From Furcasterigmium furcatum (Eukaryota; Ascomycota; Sordariomycetes; Glomerellales; Plectosphaerellaceae): a stretch of 64,000 nt of DNA. Below, in pieces: positions 1 through 9,541 of this stretch. Both the position numbers and the translations under genes were made by a program. Under the pieces are notes generated by a model. That model worked only from the letters and a program-made list of their open reading frames with translations. It did not search any database and was not told where the DNA came from. Where the stretch lies: assembly GCA_001599815.1 (NCBI GenBank), contig BCIA01000005.1, positions 351,088 through 415,087 on the forward strand, written 5' to 3'. The stretch's first letter is position 1. Every line of letters starts with the position of its first letter.

Positions 1-531
1 AGGTGCAGCGGGGTCTTGCCGTCCATGTCGACCAGGTTGACTGACTCTGTAGCTCCGTTCTTCAGGAGCAGCTCGACTACTAGCCTCCCTTGCCACCCAA
101 CCCCCCCTTCCCACCTACGCCCGCCTGCCAAACCCCGGAGGAGTCGTCGTCTTGCCCACTTATCTGTGCTTGCAATAGCTAGGTGTAATGGGGCCCTGCC
201 GTAATTGTCGACCAGGTTGACTGACTCTGTAGCCCCGTTCTCCAGGAGTAACTTGACTGTCGAATCGCGTCCAGCTGTCGCGGCAAGGTGTAATGGGGCC
301 CTGCCGTCATTGTCGACCACGTTGACTGACTCTGTAGCCCTGTTCTCCAGGAGAAACTTGACTGTCGAATCGCGTCCAGCTTCGGCAGCGAGGTGCAGCG
401 GGGTCTTGCCGTCCATGTCGACCACGTTGACTGCCTCGCCTCCTTTCTCCAAGAGAGAGGCCACTGTGGATCCCTGTCCGGCTGCACCGGCCAGGTGCAA
501 TTGGGTCTTGTCGTCGTCGACCCTATCGATT
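1..531 (-). pseudogene. Ankyrin-repeat gene fragment, cut by the window edge
   Basis: Read on the minus strand, this stretch encodes about four ankyrin repeats with the usual TPLHLAA and LLLENG signatures. The reading frame opens just after a TAA near 530 and has no convincing start codon, so either an upstream exon is missed or the gene is broken. Between two repeats (about 70-165) there is a 25-residue low-complexity insertion that interrupts the repeat spacing; it could be an unspliced intron or a scar. The 3' end lies beyond base 1. Ankyrin arrays of this kind form the sensor end of fungal NLR proteins, and NLR debris follows within 1 kb, so I infer that this is the C-terminal end of a broken NLR. 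Confidence 0.55.
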
Positions 532-1245
532 TACTGCATACTGCGTAGCATAGGGTCAGTGGGGTCTGGGGTACTGCCACCAGTATCAAATGTATTTGTT
601 GTTACTGAAGAACCCCTAGTGAAGGTGGAATTTGTGCGAAGGTGAAAGAGTCTTTGAATTGCAGCTTCACGACCGACAAAGTCGAAACTCTGGCAGTCAG
701 CTTCTTACGTCATTTGCCTCTTGTGGGGTGATTTGATCATGTTTACGATCCAGCGCTGAGCAACTTCGGCGATGGCCTAACGCCTCAACGCTTGCAGGGA
801 ACCAGTCGCGGCGGGCTGGCAGGGCTGGAGTTAATATTCGGCGGGCACGCTGCAATGCGGTGTCGCGATGCCTTGTCCATCGAATGAAGCAAACTGCTTG
901 GAGGTTGTGACTCGTTTTCAGCTTGCCTGTTTTCAGCCTGATCAAATCATTAGCTTGCCACTTTCGGGCGCTTCGAGTCGACGGCGGGAGTCACTTCACG
1001 ATCACCGCTCTAACGGGTGCGGGACAAGCCAGCCGCACCTGAAACTCCTGTCGCCTCCATGGCAGCAGTGTGCTTTCCGCATGCGGTGGCATGCATGTCG
1101 AACAATCGGCTCCCTCGTTCTTGAAATGAACTCGAATGACGATGATATATCGGAAGCCATACAAAACATTATTACTCCTGGTGGTCAGTGAGCCGATAAA
1201 GTCCCATCTGGCTACGAGAATTCTAGTGTTCTACTAGTTGATACT
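532..1245. other. No gene recognised
   Basis: Only short open frames with no recognisable motif are present on either strand. Confidence 0.5.
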
Positions 1246-1390
1246 CAGCAGCTGTTGGTAGAGAGAATGAAGGCCGGCCGGGATACCTTTGAGACGTGCC
1301 TCAGCTGCTCGTCGTCCAGGTCGACGTCGTCAAACACTAGGAGCCAGTCGCGGTTATCGGCCCACCACGATTGCGCTCTGCCGCTTGCTC
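1246..1390 (-). pseudogene. NB-ARC domain fragment (Walker B region)
   Basis: One minus-strand frame reads through a WLLVFDDVD stretch followed by a region ending near ILSTN. This matches the kinase-2/Walker B part of fungal NB-ARC domains (hydrophobic strand, acidic pair, then a serine/threonine-rich sensor strand). No Walker A motif or continuous frame is found around it, so this is a relic of an NLR gene. Confidence 0.45.
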
Positions 1391-1922
1391 AGCCCATCGT
1401 GGAGCTGCAGGACCCTCGTGGCTGGCCGTTCGGTATCGGAAGGAGGCTCTGCCCCCTTGTCTCCGATGCCCATTTTGCTTGCCATGCGTTTGCCGGCCTC
1501 TTTGCCATGTCTTGAGTGTCAATTGCAGGGAGTAGAGCTCCCGCGGCTGCTCTGCTGTCGGCCTTTTGCCCGATCTCGTGCCACCCCATCGCCTCCTTTG
1601 CTGCTTTGTCGGCATCCTCGTGCTTAACCCTACCGAGTCTCGAATGGGACGGCGTAGGTCAGGCTACGGCCCGGTGAGCTGGTTCCAGGCGACGCGTGAA
1701 GAAGAGTGCCGGCTCAGCTTTATTGGGCTTCTCAGCTGAGCATCTCCCGAGAAGACGTGATTCGCTGCTGAGCATTGGCACTTGCGTGAATGCTACGTAC
1801 GGAGTTCAGCGACTTGGATGAAATAGACTTTGTGACGATTTCAACCACCCAAGCCTCTACTCGTCACATCGCGCAGCAGAGACACGGCGACACGCCTGAC
1901 GGGCAGTCACAATAATATCCGG
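1391..1922. other. No gene recognised
   Basis: This spacer separates two oppositely oriented NB-ARC relics. Open frames here are short and carry no family motif. Confidence 0.4.
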
Positions 1923-1934
1923 GCCGTCGAAGCA

Positions 1935-2165
1935 ATGGACGAGGAGCAGGCGCTACAGTTGCTGCGGTGCAAGCTTGGTGAAGAACACGACAATCTAGTG
2001 GCCACCGACCTGATCCACGCGCTGGAATGTGTCCCGCTGGCCATCACACAAGCAGCCGATGGGTCCATTTCTGACCGCAATGTGGTCGCCGGGCAATCGA
2101 CGTCAGGAGGGACCTCGAACATGACTTTTTCCTTAGAAGTGTACTTTCTTTTGGCAGGGCCTTAG
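1935..2165 (+). pseudogene. NB-ARC domain fragment (ARC part)
   Basis: The first 41 codons resemble the segment of fungal NB-ARC NLRs in which an acidic stretch and an ALQLLR-type helix lead to the PLAITQAA motif (the GLPLA-like element). After that motif the frame runs into unrelated sequence and stops, so the fragment is 3' truncated. It lies on the opposite strand to the Walker B relic at 1246-1390, so the two cannot be exons of one gene; local inversion or separate origins are needed. Confidence 0.5.
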
Positions 2166-2341
2166 GGTCGTCTACCGTATCTTTTCCCCTTGAGGCTTCC
2201 TCGTGCAGTGCAACACGGCATCTGTCCATGTGGTTCAACACCGCATAAGAATGTATCTCCTTACGACGCTCAATATTACAAGCGCTATCTAAGCGTGCCA
2301 CTCTGGTGTCATATCCTAGGACTCGGTAATACAAGGATCAC

Positions 2342-2550
2342 ATGGCTATCTCGCGTGTTGTGGGTCAGAGGCGACCCGGCAAAGGCAAGACGATGCTCCT
2401 TTGCGGCATCATCGACGAGCTCGAGAAGGCATCCCCGACGGCCGCCCCGGCCGCGTACTTCTTCTGCCAGGCCACCGACGGGCTCCGGCGCCAATATAAT
2501 TGCGACTTGCGTCGCGTTGATGCTGAGGAACGCTGTCCATTATCCAAGCA
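2342..2550 (+). pseudogene. NACHT domain fragment with a frameshift in the Walker A motif
   Basis: The frame starting in VRGDP and the neighbouring frame continuing as GKGKTMLLCGI together form the P-loop region of a NACHT domain, followed by the YFFCQAT strand. They lie in different frames, which fits loss of one G in the run of Cs and Gs near 2376-2382. The same motif is intact in the NACHT-WD40 gene at 9542-14150, so this fragment probably comes from a relative of that gene. Nothing NACHT-like follows after about 2500. Confidence 0.6.
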
Positions 2551-2958
2551 TCATGTATTTCTTAGATGTAGTATGACCGTCCAGGCCCAGGAGCGTCGGC
2601 AGCCTTGCTTTTATGGACGCAGCCTGATGAACCCCGCTTTCCCCTCGCACCACGATCTGCAGGCGGCTGGGACGCTGGGCCAGTGAGGGGTAAGCTCCGG
2701 TTCGCCAGCGGGCGTGAGGGACTGCCGTGGGTCTTCCTTCAGAGAACTCTCGCAGCTGACCCGTCGAGGCAATGTCAGAAACCGACGATGGCCTTGGGCT
2801 AGTTGTGGCTTCTTTTCTGCTGGTCTTCAGTCTTGGGCCTGAATTTGGGACCAGCTGACAAAGGCACTCGTCAGTCCTGCGTCCTTGCACGTACACGCCC
2901 CATCAGCCAGGCTGGCCTGCCACATCCTGCTGGCTATGGCCCTTACTAGTCCCCTCCA

Positions 2959-3042
2959 TCTCACTTTGTCCAGGACGTCGAGGCGTGAGCTGAGGAGGCC
3001 TGCGACGCCTGCGATGCCGACGCCGAGTCCTGCCGACGCCGG
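2959..3042 (-). pseudogene. HeLo-type N-terminal domain fragment
   Basis: On the minus strand a short stretch reads PASAGLGVGIAGVAGLL followed by LDVLDKV. This is the glycine-rich first helix typical of HeLo and HeLo-like domains, the membrane-targeting N-terminal modules of many fungal NLRs. The homology is lost after about 28 residues. It is therefore a broken 5' end, and no NACHT follows it downstream on the same strand. Confidence 0.5.
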
Positions 3043-4057
3043 ATGTTGAGTCAGTGGGGCCCCATCCACTCGTTGCCCCGCCTGGAGGTACGTGGGCTTG
3101 TCCACTCAGCCTAGCTTGCTCTCGCTGCTGGGCTAGACAAGCACGATCGACGCGTCGCCTGTGAGCGGTCTAAAGACCTTAGCCGAGACGCTTAGGACAC
3201 CTGGTTAAGCGTCCTGTGTCGCCCTCTTTCTGCGTGTACCCCCGCGCCCCGAGTTCCAGCAGACGCCGACTGGATTCAGTGCTGCTGTCGAGAAGAGGCT
3301 GCGCAACTGACCGCAGTCACTTGGCCCCAGAGGGTCAACGACGTTGCTTGTCCCACTCGCCGGCCATCGCCTCCCAAGTTCTCAGGGTGGGTGTGAAGGC
3401 CGTGGAAGAGCGTGGAGGGCGTCCATGGGTCTCCCTCGCCAACCTTCGGAGCTGCCAGCTGGCCCGCTGCCATCACAAAAAGCGGAGGGCCTGGGGTGAC
3501 CACATGGGAACGGTGGAACAGGCTCCACATCAGAGAGATACAGGCTGATCCCGTGGCAGGGGCTTCAAGCCATCCCTCCTTCTCCGAGACCATCAACCTC
3601 CTTTTCCACCAACCTCCATGCCGACCCTCTCCTTGTGTACCGACACCAGCTGCAGTCCGCCAACACGACCCATCCAACGACGAAGAGCGCTGGCGCGAAA
3701 CAGCGCAAACAATGCGTCCGATACCGATGCTCGGCCGTCACGTCGCCTGCCGCCCCGCAAGTGAGCCGAGACGGGACTTGCCTCGACGTCAGATCCCGCG
3801 CGCTTCTGAATACTGGAAGGAGGACAATGCGATGGGCATGGTTACAGCTGGCCGAGCGGCCCCCAATCATGTCCGACAGCATGATCAGCCAGCGAGGGGC
3901 TGCTGCGGCCAAGCGCCGGCGCGTCACATGTCCCAGCCTTGTGTACCTGGAGCCTGATCATGCGTACTTCGGGCATCCCCGCGACCTGTTCACTTTTCTC
4001 CTCCAACAACTCTACTCAACAGCGCCTCTCCTGCATACCCCAGGACGACCATCGGCC
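3043..4057. other. Upstream region of the PNP-NACHT-ankyrin gene; no separate gene supported
   Basis: Overlapping open frames occur on both strands but none has a recognisable domain or a plausible exon structure. The right end presumably contains the promoter and 5' UTR of the gene starting at 4058. Confidence 0.4.
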
Positions 4058-7000
4058 ATGCCAGACCCGCAACAGTACACCGTTGGCTGGATCTGCGCCC
4101 TTTCTCTCGAGTTCGACGCCGCGAAAGGGCGCCCAAGCCCTGCTTGACGAGGAGCACGACGACACCCCCGCCGTCGCCCAGCACGACAACAACAGCTATG
4201 TTCTGGGCAGGATCGCCCGCCATAACGTTGTCATCGCCGTCCTGCCCGATGGCGAGTACGGCACCGTCTCGGCGGCCGCAGTTGCCCGGGACATGCTGCA
4301 CAGCTTTCCCAACGTACGCATCGGGCTGATGGTCGGCATCGGCGCCGGCGCGCCTAGCCCGAAGCACGATGTGCGCCTCGGCGACGTCGTCGTCAGCAGT
4401 CGCGACGGGGGCAGAGGTGGCGTGTTCCAGTACGACTACGGCAAGGCCGTCCAGAATCAGGACGTCTTCTTCCAGCACACGGACTTTCTCGACCAGCCAC
4501 CCATGGCGCTCCGGACGGCTGTCAGTGCGCTGAAGAGCAGATACAAGAGAAAGGGTCATCAGCTCAACGCCAGCATCGAAGAAGCACTGCAAAAATGGCC
4601 GCGGCTGCGAGACGAGTATCAGCGCCCAGACCCTGAAAGCGACAGGCTCTACAAATCCAACGTCGTTCATCCGAACTCTGCGGAAGGATGCAAGGCCACG
4701 TGCAGCGGCGACCCAGAACATCTGGTGGAACGGAGGAAGCGCGGCGAGCATCAGGATGACCCAGCAGTCCACTACGGACTGATCGCCAGCGCGAACCAGC
4801 TGGTGAAGGATGTGCGGATCCGTGATAAGCTGGCGGCGGAAAAAGACGTCCTCTGCTTCGAGATGGAGGCGGCCGGCCTGATGAACCACTTCCCGTGCCT
4901 GGTGATCCGCGGCATCTGCGACTACGCCGACTCGCACAAGAACAAGGAGTGGCAGGGGTTTGCGGCCATGGTCGCGGCGGCGTATGCAAAGGACCTGCTG
5001 CAGCAGATACCGCCCAGCAGGGTCGAAGCGGAGAAGCCCATCCAACTTGTCTTGGGTGAGTTGTAGACGATTCTTAGCACCGGCAAGGTGTGTCAACACG
5101 GAAAACTTGACTGATTACTAAACAGAACCCTTACTTCAGACCTCGTGTTGAATGTGAACGAGATCTCACAACAGACACGCAAGCAAGATGTCAGATATGA
5201 GAACGAGAAACAGGTCGAATGTCACCGCGTTTTCAAAACGTCCAAGTACGAAGACTTCAAGAACATCAACCCGGACCGAGTCCCAGGCACGTGCAAGTGG
5301 GTCAAGGACCATCCACAGTACAAGAAGTGGCAACAGAGTCCTCATGACGACCTCCTCTGGATCTCGGCCGACCCCGGTTGCGGCAAGTCGGTGCTGGCGA
5401 AATCTCTCATCGACAAAGACCTCCCGAGCGCAGGTGATAACACGGTGTGCTACTTCTTCTTCAAGGACAACGAAGAACAAGACGGCCTTGCGACGGCCCT
5501 GTGTGCTGTGCTCCACCAGCTTTTTGGAAGCCAACCTCAGCTCCTGCGCCACGCCGCAAACGCCTATGAAAAGAATGGAACGAAGCTGCAGAGTGAGGTG
5601 GACGAGCTGTGGCGGATCCTTTTGGCTGCCGCCACGGACGACGCTGCGGGGGCCGTGACTTGCGTTTTCGACGCCTTGGACGAGTGTCGGGGAGACGGTC
5701 GTCGAAAGTTCACGCGGCTGTTGTCAGACTTCTATGCCCGGCACAGCTCAGCATCAGCGAGGAAGTTCCAGCTCAAATTCCTCGTGACCAGTCGGCCGTA
5801 CCGGGATATTGAGTGTGGCTTTGGCGACATCCCCTCCGAGCTTCCATCGATCCGGCTGGCTGGCGAAGAGAGCAACGCGGACATCAGCGAGGAGATCAAC
5901 CTCGTCATTCGGCAGAAAATACAGACAGCTGGTGACAAACTTCACCCAGACCAGGAGGTACGAGAAACGTTGACAGAGAAGCTGCTGGCGACCGCAAATC
6001 GGACTTATCTTTGGCTCCATCTCGTCTGGGACGAGCTTCAGGGCAGCAGCATGCGCACCAAGAAAACATTTCTGAAGATGATCGAGTCGCTCCCGTCGAC
6101 GGTAGAAGATGCATATGAGAAGATTCTGAGCAGACATGGCCGCGCCAGACGGAACGAAGTTGAGACTCTTCTTCATATCGTTGTGGGCGCTCGACGGCCA
6201 CTCACCCTTTTGGAAATGGATGTGGCATTCCAACTCGCCATACAACGAATGCTACATCACAAAAGGATCTTGACTTGAATTGGGACCGGATCAAATCTGA
6301 CATCCGAGAGCTTTGTGGACTGTTCGTATTCATAAGCGACAATCGGGTCCACTTGATACACCAGACGGCGAAAGAATTCCTGGTTGCAAAGGGGAGTGTT
6401 CAAGACTCGGCTGGAGATCGCTGGAAGCACTCGCTTCACGCGCAGATGTCCAACCAGATCACGACGTACATCTGCGTCCAGTATCTCTCTTTTTCTGACA
6501 TTCGAGACGATCAATTACACGAGAGACTGGGGAAAGATGATACCGGCTTCAACGACTTCCCGCTGTTGGAGTACTCTTCGGAAAACTGGCCAGCGCATTC
6601 CCGGGATACGGGTGGCGCGGATGAGGGCCTGTTCAACCGCATGTTCAAGCTGTATGACGTGCAGACTGAACGGTTCGAGACTTGGGTGTCAATCTTCTGG
6701 AAGGCTGCCTATCCTTACGAGGAACGACGTGGCCTCAAGCCAGCGCATCTGGCTGCGCTGAATGGCCATGTTAGGGTAGTGGCAAAGATGTTACAGACAG
6801 GTCAAATCAACATCGACGTACGAGATGGTATGGGCAGGACCGCGCTAGGATGGGCAGCTCAAGGAGGTCATGTCGGGGTTGTGAAGCTGCTCTTGGAGAA
6901 GGGGGCGGATGTCAACGCGGAGGGCGGCTATTACGGCAACGCTCTTCAGGCCGCCTCATCTCGCGGCCACGTCGAGGTCGTGAAGCTGCTCTTAGAGAAG

Positions 7001-8080
7001 GGGGCGGATGTCAACGCGGAGGGCGGCGAGTTCGGCAACGCTCTTCAGGCCGCCTCAGCTGGAGGCCATATCGAGGTTGTGAAGCTGCTCTTGGAGAAGG
7101 GGGCGGATGTCCACGCGCAAGGTGGCCACTTCGGCAACGCTCTATATGCCGCCTCAGCTGGAGGCCACCTCGAGACTGTGAAGCTGCTCTTAGAACAGGA
7201 GGCGGGCGTCAACGCGCAAGGCGGCTACTACGGCAACGCTCTTCAGGCCGCCTCATGGGGAGGCCATATCGAGGTTGTGAAGCTGCTCTTGGAGAAGGGG
7301 GCGGACGTTAACGCGCAGGGAGGACAATACGGCAACGCTCTCGAGGCCACCTCATCTGGCGGCCATGTCGAGGTTGTAAAGCTGCTCTTGGAGAAGGGGG
7401 CGGATGTCAACGCGGAGGGCGGCTACTACGGCAACGCTCTTCAGGCCGCCTCAGATGAAGGCCACGTCGAGGTTGTGAGGCTGCTCTTGGAGAAGGGGGC
7501 GGACATCAACATTAAGGACGACGATTATGGTCAGACACCACTGTCATGGGCGGCCGAGAATGGACATGAGAAGGTAGTGAAGCTCCTCCTTGGCAGAGAC
7601 GAGGTCGATGTCGACACGCAAGACAAACTCGACCGGACGCCCCTCTCATGGACCGCTGCCAATGGACACGACGTGGTAGTGAAGATGATTCTCGATACGG
7701 GCAAAGCCAACATCGAGTCCGACGAATCGGGCCGCACACCAGTTTCATGGGCGACCAGAAAAGGACACGAGGTGGTGGTGAAGCTGCTCCTTGACAAGAG
7801 CAACGTCGATACCGCCACGGCCGACACCAGTGTTCGGACAACCCTCTTCTTGGCTGCCGCTCAAGGACACGAAGCAGTGGTCAAGATGCTGATCGATAAT
7901 AACGATGTAGATCTTGCTGCAGAGGATGCATGCGGTCTGACAGCACTGCAGTTGGCCGTCTTCAACTGTCATCACAACGTGGAGACGCTACTGCTGGCGA
8001 ACAATGCCCCTGCTGTTTCGGACTTTTACGGTTTCCAATTCCTGTTTGGAGATATCACGGCGTTGTCGGATTCATCTTGA
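4058..8080 (+). pseudogene. NLR: PNP_UDP phosphorylase-like - NACHT - ankyrin repeats, with two frameshifts
   Basis: The product would be a STAND/NLR sensor of the kind linked to non-self recognition. The start at 4058 gives the usual YTVGWICAL opening of a nucleoside-phosphorylase-like (PNP_UDP_1) domain, which continues to about 5055 (VLPDGEYGT, VGIGAGAP, CFEMEAAG, VIRGICDYAD). An intron (about 5056-5139) leads to a NACHT domain with Walker A DPGCGKS near 5370-5390 and Walker B FDALDEC near 5670-5690. About 13 ankyrin repeats follow from roughly 6735 to 8050. Two breaks interrupt the frame: one extra base at about 4120-4130, next to an AAAGGG run, and one lost base at about 6245-6270, just before the conserved RELCGLFV and IHQTAKEFL block. 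All domains are otherwise well conserved, so this is either a very recent pseudogene or a good gene with indel errors in the assembly. Confidence 0.75.
6863..7510 (+). repeat. Tandem 99-bp ankyrin-coding repeats, nearly identical
   Basis: Six to seven consecutive 33-residue ankyrin units share the pattern GHVEVVKLLLEKGADVNA, then a variable pair, then YGNALQAAS. Differences concentrate at a few positions after NA and between the helices, while the framework is nearly unchanged at DNA level. The later repeats (7510-8050) are much more divergent. Such high-identity units in fungal NLRs are known to be reshuffled by unequal exchange. Confidence 0.85.
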
Positions 8081-8339
8081 ACGCGCAACCCGGCGCCGGA
8101 TCGCGTTGATTCAGGTACTTCCGTTAGCAATCTACATGCTTTTCGAATCTGATGTCCTCTGGACGTAGTCGGTATTTTCCCGTCGGCTACTATAGCAGCC
8201 TACTGTCGTTCAGGCTCAGCACCGGCTCGTTCTGGGAATCTAAGAGCTTTGAGGTTTTCGCGTCCTCCGGGAGCTTCATCATTGCAGAGCGAGCTGGTGT
8301 GGATGGTAGAGCTTGCGTCAGGGTCGTGTCCATGCCGCC

Positions 8340-8942
8340 AAGTTCATTTGAGGGAGTCGTTTGAGAGATGCAATCACCCCCAGGTTGATCTTGCTATTCC
8401 AGAGCGGGCTCGGCTTGCCGAGATCTGGTGCAACCAACCCGACGACTAGTCTGAGGAAGAACTCGCGCGGCATCGTGTCGAGGCCATCGATCTGATGGTC
8501 GCCCTCTGTGATAAGAGGGAGACCGTCCGACGTGACCGCATCCGAGCTCGCCCGCAGATCGAGCCAGCCATCAAACAGGAGTCACCCGAGCCCGAGCCTT
8601 TCCCACTTCTATTAAATCCGAACCAGTGTCCTGACTGCATTGGCGATATGCGCCTCTCACACGAGGAGCGAGCATTTGAGTTCTGCCGTCCAACAGTCCG
8701 TAATGACCACTTCGACGACCAGCACTTGGACCAGCGAGAGAAGGCCCAGAGCCGCGGGGACCCGATTAGGTGCGAGCATTTCGGCGTGCAAGGCGGAAAA
8801 GTTCAAGCATCTGGACCATTTCAGGGCGCACGTGCAGAGGGTGCACAAGGTAACTCTCAGGTCTGCGGCTCAACTCGAGACAAAGCGGCGCAAGAAGGTC
8901 AAACACAGGCAGATGGCGCGCACAACCAAGCTGCAAGCTTAG
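8340..8942 (+). pseudogene. DUF3435/FluG-type protein, C-terminal part, dead copy A
   Basis: The frame encodes the C-terminal region commonly annotated in fungi as FluG-domain or DUF3435 protein: a PERARLAEIW block, an ALCDKRETV block, a CPDCIGD motif, and a zinc-finger-like end (CEH, then KFKHLDHF, HVQRVH). It carries an in-frame TAG at 8447-8449. A one-base frameshift lies between CEH and the downstream part at about 8780. The N-terminal recombinase part is absent. Its closest relative is the inverted copy at 18369-18729, which shares the same frameshift. Confidence 0.65.
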
Positions 8943-8974
8943 GTTCCGCCCGCTTGTCGCTCAAGCCCAGGGCA

Positions 8975-9136
8975 CGACCACCAATCAATCTCCTACGCGC
9001 CGGGCCGCAGCCTCCAGAGAGCGCTGGGTTCCTGGCCACGCAGATCTGAGTTCCTAGACAGCGCTTCAACGATCTCTATTCCTGTACCTAGCATCCATGA
9101 GCAGCAAATGCGCTTCTTGATCTCGGGTTCATGGGT
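8975..9136 (+). repeat. 3' tail of FluG copy A, shared with 16946-17150 in inverted orientation
   Basis: This 160-bp stretch aligns by eye at roughly 85 percent identity with the reverse complement of 16946-17130. Both matches end abruptly at the same short motif GGGTTCATGGGTTCAT, beyond which the two sequences differ. The common end point suggests an old element end or a shared recombination breakpoint. Confidence 0.6.
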
Positions 9137-9541
9137 TCATACATCTCACATACATTACTACCCCAAGGGAGCGCGAGACCGTCTGAATTTGGGCAGGGTT
9201 AGAGCAGGTTTTGTTATTGTCAACCTGCGGTAGTATAGTGCAATGTAAGTCGATTCAAGACAGACGAACCCGTTGCCAGCTGAGTTTGGGGTAGGCGTTC
9301 TGCATCCATACGATAGTTAAGGACAAGAGTGGATGTTAAGGTGGTGCAGATAGATTGAGCCATACGGAAATAATCTGCTGCAGCGGAATTGAGTCTCGTA
9401 CATCCTTCGTAATTCCTCGTGCACCTGTAGACATTATCGACTTCTTTCAGTTGATGTGATTTCTTTGAAATCGAGGCTTCTACATATAGAAGATATATGA
9501 AAAAAAAACCAGAGATCCGTAAGCCTCCTAATCGGATAATC
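9137..9541. other. No gene; 3' flank of the NACHT-WD40 gene
   Basis: Only short AT-leaning open frames are seen. The region probably contains the 3' UTR of the minus-strand gene that ends at 9542. Confidence 0.4.

Noticed and set aside
4120..4135. Intron to explain the frame change in the PNP_UDP domain
   Set aside because: The conserved residues on both sides are adjacent; there is no room for an intron, so a one-base indel is required.
3990..5099. Long minus-strand open frame opposite the PNP_UDP domain
   Set aside because: The plus strand carries the recognisable PNP_UDP motifs; the reverse frame has no family motif and reflects GC-biased codon use.
8640..8942. Independent small gene inside FluG copy A
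   Set aside because: The frame is the continuation of the FluG-type C-terminus after a one-base shift, not a separate gene.
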